This document shows, in pieces, positions 1-6,061 of a stretch of DNA of 6,061 bases; the stretch's first letter is position 1; the number at the start of each line of letters is the position of its first letter. The stretch covers positions 1 through 6,061 of the forward strand of contig CAIZHO010000293.1 in assembly GCA_903932805.1 (NCBI GenBank), given 5' to 3'. The notes beneath the pieces were generated by a model that worked only from the letters and a program-made list of their open reading frames with translations, did not search any database and had not been told where the DNA came from. The DNA is from an uncultured Roseiflexaceae bacterium. Its GTDB lineage: Bacteria; Chloroflexota; Chloroflexia; Chloroflexales; Roseiflexaceae. A program made the position numbers and the translations under genes.

Positions 1-701
1 AGTTCTTGTTCGGCTTCGACCAAGTCAAACGGTGAACGAACGACTTCGGCCGTGCTTGCAACCAAGAAGATGATAAAGCCCAAGAACTGCGGAACGATGT
101 TCCACATGGTTCCTTGGCTGATCACGATTTCTTCGGTACGGAACGTGCTGTTCTGCATCACCACCGCGAGAATAGCCAATCCCAAGGCGAGTTCATACGA
201 AATAACCTGGGCTGAAGCGCGCACGCCACCGATCATCGAGTACTTGTTGTTTGATGCCCAACCAGCCACTGCAATGCCGTAGACGCCGATGGATGTGACT
301 GCCAGCAGGTAGAGCACACCAACGTCCATAGGAGCGTAATGGAGCCAGTTCCCACCGAGGCCATCGGGCCATGTTCCTAATGGAATGGCGACCCAGATAA
401 TCAGAGCGGGGACAACCGCAAAGCCGGGGGCCATGATATAGACCCATTTGTCTGCCATGGCGGGCACGACGTCCTCTTTGAGGAACAATTTGACCGCGTC
501 AGCGGCAGGCTGCAACCACCCACCAAACAGCTTTTTGCCGCCGGGGAGCGGGATGTAGCCGGCCCGGTTGGGTCCGACGCGATGTTGAAATTTGGCCAGC
601 AAGCGGCGCTCGAACAGCGTGAAGTACGCGAACAATGTCGCCGCAGCCAGTGCAAGTACGAGACACCGTACCAGCAGGATGAGTATGTCAAACCAGGTCA
701 T
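1..701 (-). CDS. nuoH: NADH-quinone oxidoreductase subunit H (NuoH), C-terminus cut by window edge
   Basis: NuoH (ND1/Nqo8) is the complex I membrane subunit that joins the peripheral arm to the membrane arm and lines the quinone chamber. The window shows the first 233 codons plus two bases; the family is usually well over 300 residues, so roughly the last third is outside. Hydrophobic segments are visible near residues 5-28, 86-109, 126-147, 166-183 and 202-218. Family motifs are clear: ER at 31-32, RVGPNR at 41-46, LQPAADAVKLFLKED at 63-77, WASNNKY at 148-154, RASAQVISYE at 161-170 and SPFDLVEAEQE at 223-233. The ATG at 701-699 follows an ideal AGGAGG with 5-base spacing and lies 21 bases after the nuoG stop, so the genes are co-transcribed. 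One oddity is that the conserved E-T-N-R stretch before PFD reads E-V-V-R (219-222). The family call is secure. Confidence 0.96.
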   Translation of the reverse strand, partial: MTWFDILILLVRCLVLALAAATLFAYFTLFERRLLAKFQHRVGPNRAGYIPLPGGKKLFGGWLQPAADAVKLFLKEDVVPAMADKWVYIMAPGFAVVPALIIWVAIPLGTWPDGLGGNWLHYAPMDVGVLYLLAVTSIGVYGIAVAGWASNNKYSMIGGVRASAQVISYELALGLAILAVVMQNSTFRTEEIVISQGTMWNIVPQFLGFIIFLVASTAEVVRSPFDLVEAEQE

Positions 702-706
702 CGAAT

Positions 707-712
707 CCTCCT
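707..712 (-). promoter_or_regulatory. Ribosome binding site of nuoH
   Basis: A perfect AGGAGG on the minus strand, extended to GAGGAGG, sits 5 bases before the nuoH ATG within the 21-base nuoG-nuoH gap. It is the strongest Shine-Dalgarno match among the three nuo genes here and fixes the nuoH start. Confidence 0.88.
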
Positions 713-722
713 CAGCGTCCTG

Positions 723-3401
723 CTATTCGGCACGCCGTATGGCGACGCGGGTGTATGCACCAAGTGCGAGATGAAGCGGTGCGCCTGCGACATCGGGCAT
801 CAAGACATGACCAGCTGCGACATGTTTGTCGATTTGGGCTGGCACGGTGCTTGACCCGACGGGGGTTGCGATGGTTACCATATCGCCCGCGTTGATGTTC
901 CAACGGGCTGCATCAGATGGTGAAATCAGTACATGCGCGGGAACTTGACGGGTCGAAAGCTTCGAATCCGTGCTCCAATTGCCGCCATTGTAGGCTCGTA
1001 CTGGGGTTTGCAGGAGCAAGCCAAACTCACCCTTTGGTTCGAATGCGACAGGTGCAACAAATGCCATCGGCAGCGGCGCGGTAGGTTCGTCTGCCAGGGA
1101 AGCGATTTGTACCCCATTGCCTTCGGTGTTGGTGTAAGACGTGCCGTCGTAGTAGACGGATTCGTTTGCTTGGCGACCCCACGAATTGATGCTGAGATCG
1201 AGACTCGTGTACGTAACCCCGCCAAACCGTGGAATGCGCTGGGCGACTTCCTCGGTGACGTCACTGGTGACGGCATACTCCCAATCACCGAGCACTGCGG
1301 TAGCGTTTTTGGACGCTGGCACTGCAACGGTAGAGCGTTCGGCCAGGTAGGCGCAGATTTGCCAGGTGGGGTGCATCGCTGCAGGAGCAGCCATGGCAAT
1401 TCTGAAGCGTTGCACTCGACGTTCGGCGTTGGTGAGTGTACCATCTGTTTCGGAGATGGCCATTTGTGGGAGGACCACATCTGCCAGTTCTGCAGTTTCA
1501 TTCATGAACATCGTCTGCACTGCCAAGAAGCCATGCTTCGCAATCGTTGCCAAGCCTTCGGCCGCAGCAGGATTGTTGTTGGCTGGGTCGAGGCCTACAA
1601 CCAGGAGACCGCGGAGTGTCCCTGCTTCGGCACGTGCCCAGAATTCATTGGCAGCAGCGCCGTCTTTGCCCGGTCGGACGCCCAGGGCAAGTGCACCATT
1701 GGTGTTGGCACCAGCGGTCAACGCGATGAGGCCATTGTTTGCTTTGCCACACTTGCCAGTGGCAATTGCAGCATTCGCAAGCGTTTGCGTCACGCTGGCG
1801 CCAATGTGTTGTGCGGTTCGACCATACACAATAATGGCGTTGGTGGCAGTCATGTACGCATCGACCACCTTCTGGAGCTGGGCGCGCGACACACCTGCGG
1901 TTTCGAGCAGTGTATCAATGGACAGCTTGTTGAGTTGATTGCGCACATCGTCCAAGTTGCGCACGCGGCGGTCGAAACCGTTGGCTGCTTGCGCTTCGAG
2001 CACTAGTTTGAGGAAGGCAGTTGCATAAGCCGATTCGCTGCCGGGGGCGATACGTGTGTCGGAGGATGCGCCGTTGCCGAGCTTGGTGGCGAACGTGTTC
2101 ACGACGTGGACAGCACCACCACGGTTTTGGATGCCGCGCAACCGGAGGACATAGAGCGGGGCTTCTTCTTCGACATCGGCTGCAAGCACGATGACCGTCG
2201 TACCCTTGCCGAGCGTGAGCAGGCTGGTACCTTTGCCCACACCAGCGGTGAGCGGTGCGTCATCGAGGGCTACATCCGTGTTCGCACCGGGTCGATGATC
2301 GAGTGACGTCGACTGGTATGTTTCGGTGATGAGTTTGCGGAACGCATAGAGGTCTTCGTTCGATGCAGAATCGCTCATCATGCCGGCTACCTGACCGGTA
2401 CCTTTGGCGGCAATCTGCGAAAGGTTGCTGGCGATGCGGGTCAGTGCTTCGTCCCACGAGGCGGGAACGAGTTTGCCATGCTGTCGGACCAGTGGGGTCG
2501 TGACCCGGTTGACACTTTCGACAAAGCGCATACCCATGCGTCCTTTGTCACACAGCCAGATTTCGTTGACGTCGTCGTTTTCGCGCGGCATGACGCGCAT
2601 CAGTTTGTTGTGACGCGCATCGAGGCTGAGGTTACAACCGACCGAACAATGGGTGCAGATGCTTGGGGTGCTACGGACTTCCCACACACGTGAACGGAAT
2701 CGGAAGTCAGCATTAGTGAGTGCCCCGACCGGACAGATGTCTGTGGTGTTGCCAGAGAACTTCGAGTCGAAGCCGGGTTCCGACTTCGAAATGATTTCCC
2801 ATGACCGGCCACGATTATCAAAGCCGAGAACCGAATCACCGGCGATGTCATCTTGGAAGCGGACGCAGCGTGAACAGAGGATACAGCGTTCGCGGTCGAG
2901 ATAAATGACGTCGCTGAGTTTAATTGGCTTCTCGAAGTGGACTTTGTCGCTGTAGTCGAAGCGGCTGACTTCGGGACCCCATTGCATGGTCAAGTTCTGC
3001 AATGGGCACTCACCACCCTTGTCGCAGACTGGGCAATCAAGTGGATGTGATGTCAACAAAAACTCTAGCACGCCGCGTTGGGCGAACTTGACTTTTTCGG
3101 TGGTTGTTTTGACCACCATGCCTTCGCTCACCGGAGTGACACAGGCAGGTTGCAGTTTGTTCATCATCAGGGCGAGCTGAGGAAGGCCATCTGGTCCCAA
3201 CATGACCTGCCGTGTTGCTGGATCAATGCGTGGGGTGTACACCTCGATCAAACACATCCGACACATGCCGACAGGTTTGAGTTTGGGGTGATAACAAAAG
3301 ACCGGTATGGCGACTTCGACCGTTCGAGCAGCATCGACGAGATTGGTCCCCGCGGGTACCGAGACCGCATGTCCGTCAATGATGAGGTTAACGTCTGGCA
3401 T
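723..3401 (-). CDS. nuoG: NADH-quinone oxidoreductase subunit G (NuoG), iron-sulfur subunit
   Basis: NuoG (Nqo3) is the large iron-sulfur subunit of the complex I peripheral arm. It carries electrons from the NuoF N3 cluster toward the quinone. The 892-residue length is within the bacterial range. The N-terminal ferredoxin domain has the N1b ligands C36, C47, C50 and C87. The next domain has N5 ligands H119, C123, C126 and C132, then N4 ligands C173, C176, C179 and C223. A further CxxCxxxC plus Cys set (C249, C252, C256, C284) matches the N7 cluster, which only some bacterial enzymes keep. From about residue 300 there is a molybdopterin-oxidoreductase-like fold, non-catalytic in this family, with the typical NETAELADVVLPQ stretch. 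The last hundred or so residues form a molybdopterin-dinucleotide-binding-like barrel. The ATG start gives the standard N-terminus and has GGGAG 10 bases upstream. It lies 34 bases after nuoF and 21 before nuoH. The reading frame is intact. Confidence 0.97.
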   Translation of the reverse strand: MPDVNLIIDGHAVSVPAGTNLVDAARTVEVAIPVFCYHPKLKPVGMCRMCLIEVYTPRIDPATRQVMLGPDGLPQLALMMNKLQPACVTPVSEGMVVKTTTEKVKFAQRGVLEFLLTSHPLDCPVCDKGGECPLQNLTMQWGPEVSRFDYSDKVHFEKPIKLSDVIYLDRERCILCSRCVRFQDDIAGDSVLGFDNRGRSWEIISKSEPGFDSKFSGNTTDICPVGALTNADFRFRSRVWEVRSTPSICTHCSVGCNLSLDARHNKLMRVMPRENDDVNEIWLCDKGRMGMRFVESVNRVTTPLVRQHGKLVPASWDEALTRIASNLSQIAAKGTGQVAGMMSDSASNEDLYAFRKLITETYQSTSLDHRPGANTDVALDDAPLTAGVGKGTSLLTLGKGTTVIVLAADVEEEAPLYVLRLRGIQNRGGAVHVVNTFATKLGNGASSDTRIAPGSESAYATAFLKLVLEAQAANGFDRRVRNLDDVRNQLNKLSIDTLLETAGVSRAQLQKVVDAYMTATNAIIVYGRTAQHIGASVTQTLANAAIATGKCGKANNGLIALTAGANTNGALALGVRPGKDGAAANEFWARAEAGTLRGLLVVGLDPANNNPAAAEGLATIAKHGFLAVQTMFMNETAELADVVLPQMAISETDGTLTNAERRVQRFRIAMAAPAAMHPTWQICAYLAERSTVAVPASKNATAVLGDWEYAVTSDVTEEVAQRIPRFGGVTYTSLDLSINSWGRQANESVYYDGTSYTNTEGNGVQIASLADEPTAPLPMAFVAPVAFEPKGEFGLLLQTPVRAYNGGNWSTDSKLSTRQVPAHVLISPSDAARWNINAGDMVTIATPVGSSTVPAQIDKHVAAGHVLMPDVAGAPLHLALGAYTRVAIRRAE

Positions 3402-3411
3402 TAGATTACTA

Positions 3412-3416
3412 CTCCC
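3412..3416 (-). promoter_or_regulatory. Ribosome binding site of nuoG
   Basis: A GGGAG on the minus strand lies 10 bases before the nuoG ATG, inside the 34-base nuoF-nuoG gap. The spacing is a little long, so this match is weaker than that of nuoH. I see no promoter or convincing terminator in this gap, which fits co-transcription. Confidence 0.6.
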
Positions 3417-3435
3417 GGCTACCTATGCGGTGGCG

Positions 3436-4728
3436 CTAGTGTGCTAACGTGAGGGGAATGGCATGACGTGCGGGTGACTTGGCAAGTGCTGCTTCGAACT
3501 CTTCGGGGAAGAGGCGCAAGGCAGTCCGAATGGGCACCACGGCACTCTCGCCAAGCAAACAGAAGCAGTTACCCGCCATCTGATTATAGACATCGTGCAA
3601 TTTATTGATGTCGTTTTTGACTGCGCCACCATGGGTGAACTTATGCAGTGTTTTGACCAAATAGTGTGTTCCTTCGCGACACGGTGTGCACTTGCCACAC
3701 GATTCGTGTTTGAAGAATTCGTCCATTTTGTAGGCCAATTCGACTGCAGAAACGGATTCGTCCAGGATGATAATGCCACCAGAACCGAGCATGGTACCTG
3801 CTGCTGCGAGGGATTCGTAATCCATCGAAACATCGAGGTTTGCTTCGGTCAACCAGGCAGCTGATGCACCACCGGGAACGATGATTTTGACTTTTTTGTC
3901 GTCTCGCATGCCGCCGGCATAGTCATAAATGAGCTCGCGCATGGTGACACCAAACGGCGCTTCGTAATTGCCAGGCTTTTTGACATGCCCTGACAAGCAG
4001 AAAACCTTTGTCCCTGGGCTCTTTTCGGTGCCGTTTTTGCGGTACCATTCGATCCCTTTGAGGACAATGCGTGGCACATTGGTCAATGTTTCGACGTTGT
4101 TGACGATGGTCGGCTTGCCGTACAGGCCTGCCACAGCAGGGAACGGTGGTTTGAGGCGGGGCTGTCCGATTTTGCCTTCGAGGGATTCGAGCAATGCGGT
4201 CTCTTCACCACAGATGTACGCACCAGCCCCGCGGTGTACGACGATTTCGATGGTGACGTCGCTTCCAAAGACATTTTTGCCGAGGAAGCCGCGTGCGGTT
4301 GCGTCTGCAATTGCTTTCTCGAGCCGAAGTGCTCCGGCAGCGAATTCGCCACGGATATAAATGAAGGCTTTTTGGCACTCAATCGCATATGCGGCGAGTG
4401 CGACGCCTTCGATGAGTTGATGCGGATTGCGATCGATGATCTGGTGGTTGTTGAATGTACCTGGTTCGGACTCGTCTGCATTGCAGCAGAGGTAGCGGGG
4501 GTAGACATCCTTGGGCAAAAAGCCCCATTTGACTCCAGCGGGGAACCCAGCTCCGCCGCGCCCACGCAACCCAGCGTCTTTGACGACGTTGATGATGTCT
4601 TGGGGCGTCTTTTCTTTGACGGCATTGCGGAGGGCTTCGTACCCCTCGTGCTGAATGTAGACATCAAGATCTGCGATGTTCGGTACATCCAAATCTCGGA
4701 GCACGACATGTTCTGTAATTGGAGGCAT
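3436..4728 (-). CDS. nuoF: NADH-quinone oxidoreductase subunit F (NuoF), NADH/FMN-binding subunit
   Basis: NuoF (Nqo1) binds NADH and FMN at the tip of the complex I peripheral arm and passes electrons to the [4Fe-4S] cluster N3. The protein is 430 residues, the usual size. The nucleotide/FMN region shows GRGGAGFPAGVKW (56-68), CNADESEPGT (82-91) and GAGAYICGEETAL (167-179), followed by KPTIVNNVETL (205-215). The C-terminal N3 ligands are C344, C347 and C350 in SCGKCTPCREGT, and C390 in GNCFCLLGES. The ATG at 4728 is chosen because AGTAGG stands 6 bases upstream and MPPITEH is a plausible start. The frame stays open to an ATG at 4797, but that codon lies upstream of the -10 box of the likely promoter. 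The gene heads the nuoFGH unit. Its usual neighbour nuoE, which holds cluster N1a, is not directly upstream; gatB is. Confidence 0.97.
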   Translation of the reverse strand: MPPITEHVVLRDLDVPNIADLDVYIQHEGYEALRNAVKEKTPQDIINVVKDAGLRGRGGAGFPAGVKWGFLPKDVYPRYLCCNADESEPGTFNNHQIIDRNPHQLIEGVALAAYAIECQKAFIYIRGEFAAGALRLEKAIADATARGFLGKNVFGSDVTIEIVVHRGAGAYICGEETALLESLEGKIGQPRLKPPFPAVAGLYGKPTIVNNVETLTNVPRIVLKGIEWYRKNGTEKSPGTKVFCLSGHVKKPGNYEAPFGVTMRELIYDYAGGMRDDKKVKIIVPGGASAAWLTEANLDVSMDYESLAAAGTMLGSGGIIILDESVSAVELAYKMDEFFKHESCGKCTPCREGTHYLVKTLHKFTHGGAVKNDINKLHDVYNQMAGNCFCLLGESAVVPIRTALRLFPEEFEAALAKSPARHAIPLTLAH

Positions 4729-4734
4729 AGATAA

Positions 4735-4740
4735 CCTACT
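4735..4740 (-). promoter_or_regulatory. Ribosome binding site of nuoF
   Basis: AGTAGG on the minus strand lies 6 bases before the ATG at 4728. It supports that start over the in-frame ATG at 4797, which would add 23 residues that do not resemble NuoF. Confidence 0.65.
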
Positions 4741-4787
4741 TGCTTTCCAAATCGCCGGTATAGCGTACGTGCCATTGAACGCGCACC

Positions 4788-4816
4788 ATACTAGCATTAG
4801 GGCGAATCTGTGTCAA
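4788..4816 (-). promoter_or_regulatory. Predicted sigma-70-type promoter driving nuoFGH
   Basis: On the minus strand a perfect -35 box TTGACA (4816-4811) is followed after exactly 17 bases by TAGTAT (4793-4788), a 4-of-6 match to TATAAT that keeps the first two and last two positions. A TG one base upstream of it (TGC, 4796-4794) makes an extended -10. Transcription would begin near 4781, leaving an untranslated leader of about 50 bases before the nuoF ATG. The position between gatB and nuoF is the expected place for a promoter. This is a consensus match, without experimental support. Confidence 0.65.
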
Positions 4817-4817
4817 A

Positions 4818-4855
4818 CTGCACAAAGTATCTGCACGGTGGTGCGTCTGGGTGGT
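4818..4855 (-). repeat. Two nested pairs of short direct repeats upstream of the nuoF promoter
   Basis: Read on the minus strand, ACCACC occurs at 4855-4850 and 4842-4837, and GTGCAG at 4836-4831 and 4823-4818. Both pairs have a 7-base spacer, giving a 13-base period. The second ACCACC abuts the first GTGCAG, and the last GTGCAG ends one base before the -35 box. The location suits an activator or repressor site, but six-base repeats can arise by chance and no known regulator motif was recognised. Confidence 0.35.
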
Positions 4856-4861
4856 CATGGA

Positions 4862-6061
4862 CTAGACTTCTGCAAGCGCGGCAACCACCGCTGCTTCGGC
4901 TGCCTGTGGACTGGCTTGACCACGTGACTGGCGCATAATCTGGCCGACCAAGAACTTGATAGCAGCATCTTTGCCTGCTTTGAAGTCAGCAACTGCTTTG
5001 GGATTGGCTGCGACGGCATCACGTGCCATGGTGAGCAATGCGTCGCTGTCGCCGATGACTGCCATGCCGCGGGCGGCGACAATCGCCTCTGGTGCCGTGC
5101 CCTCGCGAAAGCAAATTTCGAATACTTCCTTGGCTGATGCACGGGTAATGGTGCCTTTGTTGAGCAGTCCAATGAGCTCAGCAATGTGGGCAGGGGTCAT
5201 TCGTTCGGACGCAGCTGCCAGTGATTCGCCTTGGTCATTGAGCAGACGAAAAAACTCACCCAGGATCCACACCGACGCATCGCGGGCTGTGCCGTTGTGT
5301 TTGAGGGTGGCTGCAACGGTTGTCTCATAGAAATCTGCGACCGCAGTGTTGGCCGTCAACAAATCGGCATCTGCTGGACTCACTGCGTACTCGGTGATGA
5401 AGCGTTGGCGCCGAGCGCTCGGCAGTTCAGGTAGGCGTGTGGTAATTTCGGCGACCAGTGTGCGATCCATCTGGAATGGTGGGATGTCCGGGTCGGGGAA
5501 GTAGCGATAATCGTGTGCAAATTCTTTGGAGCGTTGCTCGACCGTTTTACCGGTGGCATCGTTCCAGCCACGCGTCGACTGCTTGATGGTGCCACCGTCG
5601 GTGAGGACTTGGATTTGCCGCTCTATTTCGAAGTTGATTGCTCGTTCGACATTTTTGAACGAGTTGACATTCTTGATTTCGACTTTCGAGCCGAATTCTT
5701 TCTGCCCTTCTGGTCGTACCGAAACGTTCGCATCGCAACGCAATGCGCCTTCTTCGAGGTTGCCACTATTGACGCCGATCCAACTGAGCAGTTGGTGCAG
5801 CGATTGGAAGTACAGGCGGGCTTCTTCGGCGGATTGAATCTCGGGCTCAGAGACGATTTCCATCAATGGCACACCAGCCCGGTTGTAGTCAATCAGTGAC
5901 GTGCCATCCGGCATGTGATTGAGCTTGCCGGTATCTTCTTCGATGTGGATGCGGGTCAGATTGATGCGGCGATCGACACCATTCACGACAATGTCGACGT
6001 GACCGCCGACGCACAAGGGATCTTCGTACTGACTCCGCTGATAAGACGAAGGCAAATCGGG
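4862..6061 (-). CDS. gatB: Aspartyl/glutamyl-tRNA(Asn/Gln) amidotransferase subunit B (GatB), N-terminus cut by window edge
   Basis: GatB is the cytoplasmic kinase-like and tRNA-binding subunit of the GatCAB complex. The complex converts Glu-tRNA(Gln), and often Asp-tRNA(Asn), to the amidated form using ammonia delivered from GatA. The visible 399 residues begin inside the family motif PDLPxxYQxSQ and lack about 80 residues compared with the usual length near 480. In visible numbering, DYNRAG is at 60-65, EEGALRCDANVS at 103-114, KVEIKNVNSF at 126-135 and DYRYFPDPDIPP at 184-195. These belong to the catalytic cradle domain. From about residue 300 to the end is the YqeY-like tail that contacts tRNA, including FLVGQIMRQSRG near 370-381. 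The frame is open to the TAG at 4862-4864. No start codon is claimed, because the gene enters from outside the window. gatA and gatC are not in this window. No terminator is evident after the stop. Confidence 0.97.
   Translation of the reverse strand, partial: PDLPSSYQRSQYEDPLCVGGHVDIVVNGVDRRINLTRIHIEEDTGKLNHMPDGTSLIDYNRAGVPLMEIVSEPEIQSAEEARLYFQSLHQLLSWIGVNSGNLEEGALRCDANVSVRPEGQKEFGSKVEIKNVNSFKNVERAINFEIERQIQVLTDGGTIKQSTRGWNDATGKTVEQRSKEFAHDYRYFPDPDIPPFQMDRTLVAEITTRLPELPSARRQRFITEYAVSPADADLLTANTAVADFYETTVAATLKHNGTARDASVWILGEFFRLLNDQGESLAAASERMTPAHIAELIGLLNKGTITRASAKEVFEICFREGTAPEAIVAARGMAVIGDSDALLTMARDAVAANPKAVADFKAGKDAAIKFLVGQIMRQSRGQASPQAAEAAVVAALAEV

Noticed and set aside
193..691. Minus-strand open frames of 84 and 96 codons overlapping nuoH
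   Set aside because: They are out of frame with nuoH, whose translation carries the family motifs through the same stretch. They are shadow frames.
933..2006. Long open frame of 357 codons on the plus strand, antisense to nuoG
   Set aside because: It lies wholly inside nuoG, whose frame is strongly supported by family motifs. Its translation is rich in Cys, Arg and His in no recognisable pattern, and no ribosome binding site or neighbour supports it. It is a shadow of codon bias.
3402..3440. Small imperfect hairpin (GCCACC with GGTAGC, 5-base loop) between nuoF and nuoG
   Set aside because: It has six pairs at most with one mismatch and no U tract, and sits in a short gap of a clear operon. 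It is likely chance.
4234..4734. Plus-strand open frame of 166 codons antisense to nuoF
   Set aside because: It is fully contained in the NuoF coding region, with no recognisable family pattern and no upstream ribosome binding site seen.
4729..4797. In-frame ATG at 4797 giving a 453-residue NuoF
   Set aside because: The extra 23 residues do not look like NuoF. The codon lies upstream of the predicted -10 box, and the ATG at 4728 has the better ribosome binding site.
4817..4861. Possible intrinsic terminator after gatB
   Set aside because: The best pairing, TGCA with TGCA, makes only a 4-base stem, and no run of U follows. There is no support for a factor-independent terminator.

Overview
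The window holds four protein genes, all on the minus strand, read from high to low coordinates: the end of gatB, then nuoF, nuoG and the start of nuoH. It looks like ordinary bacterial chromosome. There are no RNA genes, mobile elements, CRISPR repeats or prophage genes. Base composition is moderately GC-rich and looks even throughout. The taxon cannot be fixed from this sequence. The NuoG cluster-ligand spacing and the presence of an N7 cluster recall Thermus-type complex I. My weak guess, from general sequence impression, is a Chloroflexota or related deep-branching bacterium; this is inference only.

Layout: 6061-4862 is gatB (glutamyl/aspartyl-tRNA amidotransferase subunit B), missing its N-terminus at the window edge. 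4861-4729 is a 133-base gap with a strong sigma-70-type promoter facing nuoF. 4728-3436 is nuoF (NADH/FMN subunit of complex I). After 34 bases comes nuoG (3401-723, iron-sulfur subunit), and after 21 bases nuoH (701-1, membrane subunit), which runs off the window. Each nuo gene has a Shine-Dalgarno-like sequence before its chosen start.

The nuo genes form one transcription unit. NuoF oxidises NADH and passes electrons through its N3 cluster to the cluster chain in NuoG, which carries them toward the quinone site. NuoH forms part of that site at the membrane interface. The notable point of organisation is that nuoF is the first gene of the unit as seen here. The usual upstream partner nuoE is absent from that position, where gatB and a promoter lie instead. 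No previously undescribed system was found. The points worth a second look are the promoter and its repeats, the missing nuoE, and two altered residues in a conserved NuoH loop.
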